DNA of 64,000 nt from Nocardioides immobilis (GTDB taxonomy: Bacteria > Actinomycetota > Actinomycetes > Propionibacteriales > Nocardioidaceae). A program made the position numbers and the translations under genes. Positions 27,019 through 35,137 of this stretch are shown here, piece by piece (within the stretch, counting starts at the first letter, position 1; the number at the start of each line of letters is the position of its first letter). The notes beneath the pieces are model-generated. The model searched no databases. It saw only the letters and a program-made list of their open reading frames with translations, and was not told the DNA's origin. The DNA lies in NCBI RefSeq assembly GCF_003515065.1, contig NZ_QXGH01000029.1:1-64000 (forward strand), in the 5' to 3' direction.

Positions 27019-27804
27019 ATGCCCGAGCCCACGTCCGTGGCGGGCCAGGGCGTCGTCGTCACCGGTGCCGCTCGTGGCATCGGGAAGGCCCTGGCGGCCC
27101 GCCTCGTCGCCGAAGGGGCGCGGGTCGTGGTCAACGACCTCGACCCGGACGCGACCGCCGCCGCCGCGACCGAGATCGGGGCGCATCCCGTCCCGGGTGA
27201 CGCCGCCTCCGAGGCAGGGGTCGCCGCCCTCGTCGATGCGGCCCGCGACCACCTCGGCACCGTCGACGCCTGGTTCGCGAACGCGGGCATCGTCCGCGGC
27301 CTCGGGCTCGAGGCGACGGAGGCCGACTGGGCTGCGAGCTGGGACGTCAACACGATGGCGCACGTCCGCGCTGCCCGGCTGCTCGTCCCCGAGTGGCTGG
27401 AGCGGGGCGGCGGGACGTTCGTGGTGACGGCGTCCGCCGCCGGCCTGCTGACCGCGTTGGGTACGCCGACGTACTCCGTCACCAAGCACGGAGCGGTGGC
27501 CTTCGCCGAGTGGCTCTCGGCGACCTACCGGCACCGCGGCATCGTCGTCCACGCGATCTGCCCGCAGGGCGTCCAGACCGACATGCTCCACAGCAGCGGC
27601 CCGATGGAGCGGCTGCTCAGCGCGGACGGCGCGATCACCCCCGAGCAGGTCGCCGAGGCGATGTGGCAGGCGCTGCAGGACGGGCGGTTCCTGGTCCTGC
27701 CGCACCCCGAGGTGGGGGACTACTACCGGGGGCGCGCCGCCGACACCGACCGGTGGCTCGGCGGCATCAACAAGCTGCAGCGATATCTGGAGGAGGAGTC
27801 CTGA
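27019..27804 (+). CDS. Short-chain dehydrogenase/reductase
   Basis: 261 residues. VVVTGAARGIGKALAARL is the cofactor motif, NAGIVRG follows, and the catalytic residues are in VVTASAAG and YSVTK. The first gene of a long overlapped operon. ATG 27019 has SD AAGGAAG at good spacing; the GTG at 27013 falls within it. Likely role: oxidation of a hydroxyacyl intermediate in the pathway run by the acyl-CoA dehydrogenases downstream. The stop overlaps the next start as TGATG. Confidence 0.92.
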   Translation: MPEPTSVAGQGVVVTGAARGIGKALAARLVAEGARVVVNDLDPDATAAAATEIGAHPVPGDAASEAGVAALVDAARDHLGTVDAWFANAGIVRGLGLEATEADWAASWDVNTMAHVRAARLLVPEWLERGGGTFVVTASAAGLLTALGTPTYSVTKHGAVAFAEWLSATYRHRGIVVHAICPQGVQTDMLHSSGPMERLLSADGAITPEQVAEAMWQALQDGRFLVLPHPEVGDYYRGRAADTDRWLGGINKLQRYLEEES

Positions 27805-28799
27805 TGAGGGCATGGCAGGTGGCAGGGCTCGGAGAGCCGGCCGACGTGATGACGCTGGTCGAGATCGCCGACCCGGAGCCCGGGCCACGTCAGCTCGTCG
27901 TCAGGGTGCTGGCGTCGCCGGCGAACTTCCCGGACGCGCTGATGTGCCGGGGCCTCTACCAGGTCCGGCCCGACCTGCCGTTCACGCCGGGCGTCGAGCT
28001 CTGCGGCGAGGTCCTCGCGCTCGGCCCGGACGTCGACGGCTTCGCGGTCGGCGACCGGGTGGTCGGCGGGAGCGTGATGCCGGCCGGCGGGTTCGGCGAG
28101 CTGGCGCTGATGGATGTCGCCACCACCTTCCCCGCGCCGGGGTCGCTCGACGACGCCCAGGCCTCGAGCCTCTACATCGGCTACCAGACCGGCTGGTTCG
28201 GCCTGCACCGTCGTGCCGGGCTGAAGGCGGGGGAGACCCTGCTCGTGCACGCCGCGGCCGGGGGCGTCGGGAGCGCCGCGATCCAGCTCGGCAAGGCCGC
28301 GGGAGCCCGGGTCATCGGCGTGGTCGGCGGACCGGAGAAGGCGGACGTCGCGAAGCGGCTCGGTGCCGACCTCGTCGTCGACCGGCACACCGAGGACTTC
28401 GTCCAGGTGGTCAAGGCGGAGACCGATGGTCGTGGCGCCGACGTCGTCTACGACCCCGTCGGGGGCGAGACCTACCAACGGTCCACCAAGTGCATCGCCT
28501 TCGAGGGCCGGATCCTGGTCATCGGCTTCGCCGGTGGGGACATCCAGTCCGCCGCCCTCAACCACGCGCTGATCAAGAACTACTCGATCGTCGGCCTGCA
28601 CTGGGGCCTCTACAACCTCTACGACCCGCCCGCCGTCCAGGAGTGCCACCGGGCGCTCACCGAGCTGGCCGACCAGGGCCTGATCGACCCCCTGGTGAGC
28701 GAGCGGCTGCCGCTGGCCGAGGTCGCCGCCGGCGTGCAACGGCTGGCGGACGGCGAGACCGTCGGACGGGTCGTGTACGACGCCGCGGTCGGGCGATGA
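27804..28799 (+). CDS. NADPH:quinone oxidoreductase-like MDR protein
   Basis: 331 residues. A GroES-like N domain (FPDALMCRGLYQVRPDLPF, PGVELCGEV) is followed by a Rossmann domain with LLVHAAAGGVGSAAIQLGKA. It lacks the structural-zinc cysteines of alcohol dehydrogenases, so it is a zinc-independent enoyl or quinone reductase. Overlapping starts on both sides tie it to the operon, where it may reduce an enoyl intermediate. Confidence 0.9.
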   Translation: MRAWQVAGLGEPADVMTLVEIADPEPGPRQLVVRVLASPANFPDALMCRGLYQVRPDLPFTPGVELCGEVLALGPDVDGFAVGDRVVGGSVMPAGGFGELALMDVATTFPAPGSLDDAQASSLYIGYQTGWFGLHRRAGLKAGETLLVHAAAGGVGSAAIQLGKAAGARVIGVVGGPEKADVAKRLGADLVVDRHTEDFVQVVKAETDGRGADVVYDPVGGETYQRSTKCIAFEGRILVIGFAGGDIQSAALNHALIKNYSIVGLHWGLYNLYDPPAVQECHRALTELADQGLIDPLVSERLPLAEVAAGVQRLADGETVGRVVYDAAVGR

Positions 28800-29836
28800 G
28801 CGCGGACCTCGCCACCCCCGGGCTCGACCTCGACCGACTCGGCACGTGGTTCACCGCGAACGTGCCGGGCGCGGGCCCCGCGCTCGCGGCGACCCTGATC
28901 GCGGGCGGCAAGTCCAACCTGACCTATGTCGTCTCCGACGGGGACCAGGAGTGGATCGTCCGCCGCCCACCGATGGGCCACGTGCTCGCGACCGCGCACG
29001 ACATGGCCCGGGAGTTCCGGGTGATGACCGCGCTGCGCGAGACCGCCGTACCGGTGCCGCGGACGTACGGCCTCTGTGAGGACACCGACGTCGTCGGCGC
29101 CCCGTTCTACGTCATGGAGCGCGTGGCGGGCACGCCGTACCGCTCGGTCGAGGAGCTCGAGGCGCTCGGGGCCGGCCGCACCCGGGAGATCGCGACCCGG
29201 TTGGTCGACACCCTCGGCGCCCTGCACCAGGTCGACCCCCACGCTGTCGGGCTCGGCGAGTTCGGCCGGCCGGAGGGCTACCTCGCCCGTCAGGTCGCGC
29301 GCTGGAAGAAGCAGCTCGACTCGTCGTACAACCGGGACCTGCCGGCGGCCGACGAGCTCTACTCCCGCCTGGTCGCCGACGTACCCCTCGAGTCGGGCGT
29401 CAGCATCGTGCACGGCGACTACCGGCTGGACAACGTCCTCGTCGACGACCAGGACCGGCTGACCGCCGTCCTCGACTGGGAGATGGCCACCCTCGGCGAT
29501 CCGCTCAGCGACCTGGCGCTGATGCTGACCTACCACCGGCTGGGGGAGCTGCCCTCGGGCTCCGGCAGCACCGCGGTGTCGAACGCGTCGGCCGCGACGG
29601 GGTTCCTCACCGAGGCGGAGATCGTCGAGCGGTACGCCGCGGTGACCGGGCGCGACCTGACCCGCTTCGGCTTCTACCTCGGCCTCTCGGCCTACAAGCT
29701 CGCCTCGATCCTCGAGGGCATCCACTACCGGTACCTGCACGGCCAGACGGTCGGGGAGGGCTTCGAGCACGTCGGCGACGCGATCCACGTGCTGCTCGAC
29801 GCCGGTCTCAACGCAATGAAGGAACTGGACCAATGA
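28796..29836 (+). CDS. Aminoglycoside-phosphotransferase-like kinase (ACAD10/11 N-domain type)
   Basis: 346 residues. The kinase-like fold shows GGKSNLTYVV at the nucleotide loop, catalytic HGDYRLDNVLVDD (Brenner motif) and metal Asp in AVLDWEMATLGDPLSDLA. In animal ACAD10/11 this domain is fused to an acyl-CoA dehydrogenase and phosphorylates 4-hydroxyacyl-CoAs. Here the next gene encodes an ACAD10/11-like dehydrogenase, a split version of the same pair. 4-hydroxyacid breakdown is therefore plausible; drug resistance is unlikely. Confidence 0.85.
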   Translation: MSADLATPGLDLDRLGTWFTANVPGAGPALAATLIAGGKSNLTYVVSDGDQEWIVRRPPMGHVLATAHDMAREFRVMTALRETAVPVPRTYGLCEDTDVVGAPFYVMERVAGTPYRSVEELEALGAGRTREIATRLVDTLGALHQVDPHAVGLGEFGRPEGYLARQVARWKKQLDSSYNRDLPAADELYSRLVADVPLESGVSIVHGDYRLDNVLVDDQDRLTAVLDWEMATLGDPLSDLALMLTYHRLGELPSGSGSTAVSNASAATGFLTEAEIVERYAAVTGRDLTRFGFYLGLSAYKLASILEGIHYRYLHGQTVGEGFEHVGDAIHVLLDAGLNAMKELDQ

Positions 29837-29849
29837 AGGAGATGGGCTG

Positions 29850-31094
29850 ATGGACTTCGCCTACGACGGCCGGACCGAGGAGCTGCGCGCCAGCATGCTC
29901 GAGTTCATGGACCACCACGTCTATCCGGCGGAGAAGGTCTTCGAGGAGCAGCTCGAGGAGCTCGAGGACCACTGGGCGTGGGACTCGGTGCCGGTCCTCG
30001 GCGAGCTGCGGGCCGAGGCGCGCAAGCGCGGCCTGTGGAACCTCTTCCTCCCCGGCGCTGACAACGCTGCGGGCGGTGGCCTCACCAACCTGCAGTACGC
30101 CGCGGTCGCCGAGATCTCGGGACGCAGCATCCATCTCGCTCCGGCCGCCATGAACTGCGCCGCCCCGGACACCGGCAACATGGAGGTCCTGTCGCAGTTC
30201 GGCACCCCCGAGCAGAAGCAGCGCTGGCTCGAGCCGTTGCTGGAGGCCGAGATCCGCTCCGCCTTCGCGATGACCGAGCCGGCGGTGGCGTCCTCGGACG
30301 CGACCAACATCGCGACCCGCATCGAGCGCGACGGCGACGAGTACGTCCTCAACGGCCGCAAGTGGTGGATCACCGGCGCGATGAACCCGGGCTGCTCGAT
30401 CTTCATCGTCATGGGCAAGACCGACCCGGAGGCCGACCGGCACCGGCAGCAGTCGATGATCCTCGTCGAGCGGGACACCCCGGGCTTCGAGATCCACCGC
30501 GGCATGAAGGTGCTGGGGTACGACGACCGCGAGCACGGCGGGCACGCCGAGCTGTCCTTCACCGACGTCCGGGTGCCGCTCGAGAACCTCATCGGCGGCG
30601 AGGGCGACGGGTTCGGCATCGCTCAGGCTCGCCTCGGTCCCGGCCGGATCCACCACTGCATGCGGTCGATCGGCATCGCGGAGCGGGCCATCGAGCTGAT
30701 GTGTGCCCGCGCCGACGACCGGGTCGCCTTCGGCAAGCCCCTGTCCGACCAGGGCGTGATCCGGGACTGGATCGCCGAGTCGCGGGTGCGGCTCGAGCAG
30801 CTGCGGCTGCTCGTGCTCAAGGCCGCCTGGTTGATGGACACCGTCGGCAACAAGGCGGCGCACACCGAGATCCAGGCGATCAAGATCGCCACCCCGGCGA
30901 CGGTGGAGTGGATCCTCGACAAGGCGATCCAGACCCACGGCGCGGGCGGCCTGTCGCAGGACTTCCCGCTCGCCAGCATGATCGCCGGGATCCGGACCCT
31001 GCGGTTCGCCGACGGTCCGGACGAGGTGCACAAGAACGCCCTTGCCCGCACGGAGCTCCGCCGGCAGCAGGGTGCCCGGGAGGCGCGCGGATGA
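29850..31094 (+). CDS. Acyl-CoA dehydrogenase, ACAD10/11-like
   Basis: 414 residues. AFAMTEPAVASSDATN is the characteristic ACAD11-type variant of the substrate loop. The C terminus has THGAGGLSQDFPLA and FADGPDEVHKNALA in place of EGTSE. It starts 13 bases after the kinase-like gene. In ACAD10/11 the two activities together convert 4-hydroxyacyl-CoA, via a phosphate, to the enoyl-CoA; the separate genes here could do the same. ATGA overlap with the next gene. Confidence 0.9.
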   Translation: MDFAYDGRTEELRASMLEFMDHHVYPAEKVFEEQLEELEDHWAWDSVPVLGELRAEARKRGLWNLFLPGADNAAGGGLTNLQYAAVAEISGRSIHLAPAAMNCAAPDTGNMEVLSQFGTPEQKQRWLEPLLEAEIRSAFAMTEPAVASSDATNIATRIERDGDEYVLNGRKWWITGAMNPGCSIFIVMGKTDPEADRHRQQSMILVERDTPGFEIHRGMKVLGYDDREHGGHAELSFTDVRVPLENLIGGEGDGFGIAQARLGPGRIHHCMRSIGIAERAIELMCARADDRVAFGKPLSDQGVIRDWIAESRVRLEQLRLLVLKAAWLMDTVGNKAAHTEIQAIKIATPATVEWILDKAIQTHGAGGLSQDFPLASMIAGIRTLRFADGPDEVHKNALARTELRRQQGAREARG

Positions 31095-32281
31095 GCGCCG
31101 TGGTCGCGGACCTGGAGAAGCGCGTCGATGCCCTCCTCGCCGAGCACGACCCGGCGGCGACCGAGCGGCTGGAGTTCCTTCGGGCCCGGTTCGACGCCGG
31201 CCTGGCGTGGGTGTGGTACCCCGAGGGCCTCGGCGGACTGGGCCTGCCGCAGGAGCACCAGGCCGTCGTCGACAGCCTGCTGGCGAAGGCCGGCGCACCC
31301 GGCAACCACCCGGAGAAGAACGGCATCGGCCTAGGGATGGCCGCGCCCACGATCCTCCGCTTCGGCACCGACGAGCAGAGGCGGCGCTACCTGCGCCCGC
31401 TGTGGACCGGCGAGGAGGTCTGGTGCCAGCTCTTCAGCGAGCCGGGTGCCGGCAGCGACCTCGCCAACGTCGCGACCCGAGCGGTCCGCGACGGCGACAC
31501 CTGGGTGGTCAACGGCCAGAAGGTGTGGACGTCCGGAGCCCAGAACGCCCGGCTGGCGATCCTCGTCGCGCGCACCGACCCGGACCTGCCCAAGCACGCG
31601 GGCCTGACCTACTTCCTCTGCGACATGACCGACCCCGGCGTCGAGATCCGGCCGCTGCGGCAGATCACCGGTGAGGCCGAGTTCAACGAGGTGTTCCTGA
31701 CCGACGTCCGGGTCCCCGACAGCCAGCGGCTCGGCGCCGAGGGAGAGGGATGGCGGGTCGCCAACGCCACCCTGAACAACGAGCGGGTGTCGATCGGCAG
31801 GGCCTCGGAGCGTGAGTCCGGGATGATCGGCGTCGTCTCCCGCACCTGGCGGGAGCGCCCCGATCGTCGTACTCCCGACCTGCACGACCGGCTGCTCCGC
31901 CTCTGGGTCGACAGCGAGGTGTTCCGCCTCACCGGCCAGCGGCTTCGCCAGAAGCTCGCCCAGGGCCAGCCCGGTCCCGAGGGTGCGGCGATGAAGCTGA
32001 CGTTCGCCCGGATCGCCCAGCAGGCGTCCGGCCTCGAGGTGGAGCTGCTGCGGGAGGACGCGCTGCGCTACGAGAGCGACCAGGGCTGGACCCAGGTCCG
32101 TCCCGACCGCGTGGACTTCACCGGCCGCGATGCGGGCTACCGCTACCTGCGCGCCAAGGGGAACTCGATCGAGGGCGGCACCTCGGAGATCCTGCGCAAC
32201 ATCGTCGCCGAGCGGGTCCTCGGCCTGCCCGGCGAGCACCGCGTCGACAAGGACCGGCCCTGGAAGGAGACCGCACGATGA
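31091..32281 (+). CDS. Acyl-CoA dehydrogenase, catalytic alpha-type subunit
   Basis: 396 residues. LFSEPGAGSDLANVATRA and GQKVWTSGA mark the FAD site. The C terminus carries IEGGTSEILRNIVAERVLGLP with the expected catalytic Glu region. It overlaps a second, degenerate dehydrogenase gene. Adjacent full and degenerate subunits are characteristic of the alpha2beta2 dehydrogenases that attack steroid side chains in Mycobacterium and Rhodococcus (FadE28-FadE29 type). The true start at 31091 overlaps the previous TGA. Confidence 0.9.
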   Translation: MSAVVADLEKRVDALLAEHDPAATERLEFLRARFDAGLAWVWYPEGLGGLGLPQEHQAVVDSLLAKAGAPGNHPEKNGIGLGMAAPTILRFGTDEQRRRYLRPLWTGEEVWCQLFSEPGAGSDLANVATRAVRDGDTWVVNGQKVWTSGAQNARLAILVARTDPDLPKHAGLTYFLCDMTDPGVEIRPLRQITGEAEFNEVFLTDVRVPDSQRLGAEGEGWRVANATLNNERVSIGRASERESGMIGVVSRTWRERPDRRTPDLHDRLLRLWVDSEVFRLTGQRLRQKLAQGQPGPEGAAMKLTFARIAQQASGLEVELLREDALRYESDQGWTQVRPDRVDFTGRDAGYRYLRAKGNSIEGGTSEILRNIVAERVLGLPGEHRVDKDRPWKETAR

Positions 32282-33387
32282 GCCAGCCCCCCGTGCTCGA
32301 CCTGCTGCCCACGGAGGTCGAGGCGGACCTGCGGGCCACCGTCCGCGGCCTGCTGGACGCCCGGTGCGACGCCGCCGCCGTGACCGCGGTGTACGACGGC
32401 GACCGGGCCGTCGTGACTCCGCTCTGGCAGTCGCTGACCCGGGAGCTCGGCCTCGCCGGCCTGCTCGTCCCCGAGGACCGCGGGGGTGCCGGCGCCAGCG
32501 CGCGCGAGGCGGCCGTGGTCCTCGAGGAGCTGGGCCGCGCCGCCGCGCCGGTGCCGTTCCTGACCAGTGCGGTGATCGCGACAACGGCGCTCCTCGACAC
32601 CGACGGTGACCTGCTGGCGGAGCTGGCGGCCGGGGAGCGGACGGCGACGCTGCTCGTGCCCCTGTCGGCCGGCCCGCAGGACCCGCTTCCGGTGCTCGGC
32701 ACCGACGGTGCCGGTCGGGTGAGCGGCTCGGTCACCAGCGTCGCCGGCGTCCTCGAGGCCGACACCCTGCTGGTGCTGGTCGCGACCGACGCCGGGCCGG
32801 CGCTCGGGGTGGTCGGCGCATCAGCGGCGTCCGTCGTCCCCGTGGTCTCGCTGGACATGACCCGCCAGCTCGCCGACGTCACGCTCGACGGCGCGGAGGT
32901 GACGCTCGTGCTCGACGAGGGCGAGCCCGCCGTACGCCGTGCCCTGCAGGCAGGTGCCGCGCTGCTGGCCTCGGAGCAGGCCGGCCTCGCCCGCTGGTGC
33001 CTGGAGGAGACCGTCGCCTACCTCAAGGTGCGCCCCCAGTTCGGCCGGGTCGTCGGCGGCTTCCAGGCACTCAAGCACCGGCTCGCGGACCTCTTCACCG
33101 AGGTCGAGTCCGCCTCGGCCGCTGCGGTCAACGCCGCTGCCGCACTGGCCGCGGACGACCCTGACCTGGTGGTCGCGACCTGCGTCGCGCAGAGCTACTG
33201 CAGCGACGTCGCCGTCCACGCGGCGGAGGAGGCGGTCCAGCTGCACGGCGGCATCGGGATGACCTGGGAGCACCCCGCGCACCTCTACCTCAAGCGGGCC
33301 AAGGCCGACCAGGTCGCGCTCGGCACGCCCGGCGCGCACCGCACCCGGCTCGCCGAGCTCGTGGACCTCCCGGGAGCGAGCGCATGA
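32278..33387 (+). CDS. Acyl-CoA dehydrogenase, degenerate beta-type subunit
   Basis: 369 residues with the ACAD fold (LGLAGLLVPEDRGGAGAS, FGRVVGGFQALKHRLADLF, LHGGIGMTWEHPAHLYLKRAK). The EPGAGSD loop is missing, and the C-terminal Glu motif is replaced by ALGTPGAHR. It probably supports FAD or substrate binding in a heteromer with the preceding subunit rather than working alone. Overlaps both neighbours by ATGA. Confidence 0.88.
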   Translation: MSQPPVLDLLPTEVEADLRATVRGLLDARCDAAAVTAVYDGDRAVVTPLWQSLTRELGLAGLLVPEDRGGAGASAREAAVVLEELGRAAAPVPFLTSAVIATTALLDTDGDLLAELAAGERTATLLVPLSAGPQDPLPVLGTDGAGRVSGSVTSVAGVLEADTLLVLVATDAGPALGVVGASAASVVPVVSLDMTRQLADVTLDGAEVTLVLDEGEPAVRRALQAGAALLASEQAGLARWCLEETVAYLKVRPQFGRVVGGFQALKHRLADLFTEVESASAAAVNAAAALAADDPDLVVATCVAQSYCSDVAVHAAEEAVQLHGGIGMTWEHPAHLYLKRAKADQVALGTPGAHRTRLAELVDLPGASA

Positions 33388-34421
33388 CGACGAGCACGCA
33401 GATCCGGCTGGCCGCCTACCCGGTCGGCGAGCCGGGCGACGACGCCTACGAGACCGTCACCGTCGAGCTGCCGGAGCTCGCGGACGGCCAGGTGCTGCTG
33501 CGCACGATCTACCTGTCCCTCGACCCCTACATGCGGGGCCGGATGAGCACCGCCAAGTCGTACGCCGAACCGGTCGCTCTCGGCGAGGTCATGGTCGGGG
33601 CGACGGTGTGCGAGGTGGTCGCGTCGCGCTCGCCCGATCGGGCGGTCGGCGACGTCGTCCTCGCCTACACCGGCTGGCAGACCCATGCGGTCGTGCCCGC
33701 CCGGCACACCCGGCGTCTCGACCCGGAGGCCGCACCCGTCTCGACGGCGCTCGGCGTCCTCGGCATGCCGGGCTTCACGGCGTACGGCGGCCTCCTCGAG
33801 ATCGGGCGCCCCCAGCCGGGGGAGACGGTCGTCGTCGCGGCGGCGACCGGGCCGGTCGGCTCCGCGGTCGGCCAGATCGCCCGGGTCAAGGGCGCACGCG
33901 CCGTGGGCATCGCCGGCGGTCCGGAGAAGTGCCGGGTGCTCGTCGACGAGCTGGGCTTCGACGCTGCGGTCGACCACCGATCGCCCACCTTCGTCGAGGA
34001 CCTCGCGGCGGCCACCCCCGACGGGATCGACGTCTACTTCGAGAACGTCGGTGGTCACGTGACCGAGGCGGTGCTCCGCCGGCTCAACCGGTTCGCCCGG
34101 ATCCCCGTCTGCGGCGTGGTCGCCTGGTACAACGCCACGGCGGCACCCGAGGGCCCGGACCAGTTCCCCGCCTTCCTGCGCCGGATCCTCACGTTGAGCC
34201 TCACGGTGCGGGGCTTCATCCAGGACGAGTTCGTGCCGACCCATCAGGAGGCGTTCCTGAGCGACATGTCCGGCTGGGTCCGCGACGGCGTGGTGCGCTA
34301 CCAGGAGGACGTCGTCGACGGCCTCGAGAACGCGCCCGAGGCCTTCCGCGGGCTCCTTCGTGGCGCCTACCTCGGCAAGCTGCTGGTCCAGGTCGGCGAC
34401 GACCCGACCGTCGATCCGTGA
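33384..34421 (+). CDS. NADP-dependent MDR oxidoreductase (leukotriene-B4-dehydrogenase/CurA type)
   Basis: 345 residues. YLSLDPYMRGRMS and VVVAAATGPVGSAVGQIARVKGA are hallmarks of the zinc-free 2-alkenal/prostaglandin reductase branch, as is FENVGGHVTEAVL. It likely reduces an alpha,beta-unsaturated ketone or enal using NADPH. It is the seventh gene of the overlapped operon, and its TGA overlaps the TetR start as GTGA. Confidence 0.9.
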   Translation: MTTSTQIRLAAYPVGEPGDDAYETVTVELPELADGQVLLRTIYLSLDPYMRGRMSTAKSYAEPVALGEVMVGATVCEVVASRSPDRAVGDVVLAYTGWQTHAVVPARHTRRLDPEAAPVSTALGVLGMPGFTAYGGLLEIGRPQPGETVVVAAATGPVGSAVGQIARVKGARAVGIAGGPEKCRVLVDELGFDAAVDHRSPTFVEDLAAATPDGIDVYFENVGGHVTEAVLRRLNRFARIPVCGVVAWYNATAAPEGPDQFPAFLRRILTLSLTVRGFIQDEFVPTHQEAFLSDMSGWVRDGVVRYQEDVVDGLENAPEAFRGLLRGAYLGKLLVQVGDDPTVDP

Positions 34422-35056
34422 CCAGCCCGCAGGGTCGGCGGATCGGCCGGCCACCGGCGCGCGTCGACGGCCGGACCGTGCCGGAGCGACTGGTCGAGGT
34501 GGCCCTGGAGCTGTTCGCGGAGAAGGGTTTCGAGCGCACCTCGGTCCAGGACGTCGTCGCCGCCGCCGGGGTGACCAAGGGCGCGATGTACCACTACTTC
34601 GGGTCCAAGGACGACCTGCTCGCCGAGATCTACGCCCGCGTGCTCCGGATGCAGCTGTCCCGGCTCGAGTCGTTCGTCGGCGCCGACGCCCCGGTCGCCG
34701 AGCGGGTGTCGGGCGCGGCCGCCGACGTCGTGGGCACGACGATCGAGAACCTGCCGAGCACGACGACGTTCTTCCGGTCCCTGCACCTGCTCAACGCGGC
34801 TCACGATCGGGAGGTCCGGGAGCAGCGTCGCCGCTACCACGACATGTTCCGGCAGCTGATCCTCGACGGCCAGGCCGAGGGTGCGTTCCGTGACGACGTG
34901 GACGCCGACCTGGTCGTCGACTACTTCTTCGGCGCCGTCCACCACCTGCCGATGTGGTGGCGACCCGAGCGCGGGCTGGACCCGGTCGCGGTCGGGCACG
35001 AGTTCGCGACGCTGCTGCTCGACTCGCTGCGGCCGGCCGCTCCCCGCTGCCCCTAG
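34418..35056 (+). CDS. TetR-family regulator
   Basis: 212 residues, GTG start at 34418 overlapping the previous stop. The N-terminal segment GRRIGRPPARVDG precedes the HTH (RLVEVALELFAEKGFERT to VTKGAMYHYFGSKDDLLAEI). The C domain has FFRSLHLLNAAH and DYFFGAVHHLPMWW. As the last gene of the catabolic operon it may give feedback or control a distant regulon. It differs clearly from the divergent TetR at 26.2 kb. Confidence 0.9.
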   Translation: MTSPQGRRIGRPPARVDGRTVPERLVEVALELFAEKGFERTSVQDVVAAAGVTKGAMYHYFGSKDDLLAEIYARVLRMQLSRLESFVGADAPVAERVSGAAADVVGTTIENLPSTTTFFRSLHLLNAAHDREVREQRRRYHDMFRQLILDGQAEGAFRDDVDADLVVDYFFGAVHHLPMWWRPERGLDPVAVGHEFATLLLDSLRPAAPRCP

Positions 35057-35059
35057 GCT
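35054..35059 (+). promoter_or_regulatory. TAGGCT -10 box of a leaderless transcript
   Basis: TAGGCT ends 6 bases before ATG 35066, which has no SD. This matches the leaderless layout seen at glgC, furA and others here, and supports a kinase transcript separate from the upstream operon. Confidence 0.5.
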
Positions 35060-35065
35060 GCGGCC

Positions 35066-35137
35066 ATGAGCGACGCACCCGACCCGCTGGCGATGGCGGC
35101 GGTCGACCGCGCGGCGGGAAGGCCGACGGAACCGTGA
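35066..35137 (+). CDS. 23-residue ORF preceding and coupled to the Ser/Thr kinase
   Basis: The frame starts MSDAPDPLAMAAVDRAAGRP and ends at TGA 35135-35137, which overlaps the kinase GTG (35134). A TAGGCT box 6 bases upstream suggests it starts a leaderless mRNA. Translating it would deliver ribosomes to the kinase start, which lacks an SD. It could be a coupling leader peptide or the remnant of a longer N terminus lost by frameshift. I recognise no family. Confidence 0.45.
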   Translation: MSDAPDPLAMAAVDRAAGRPTEP

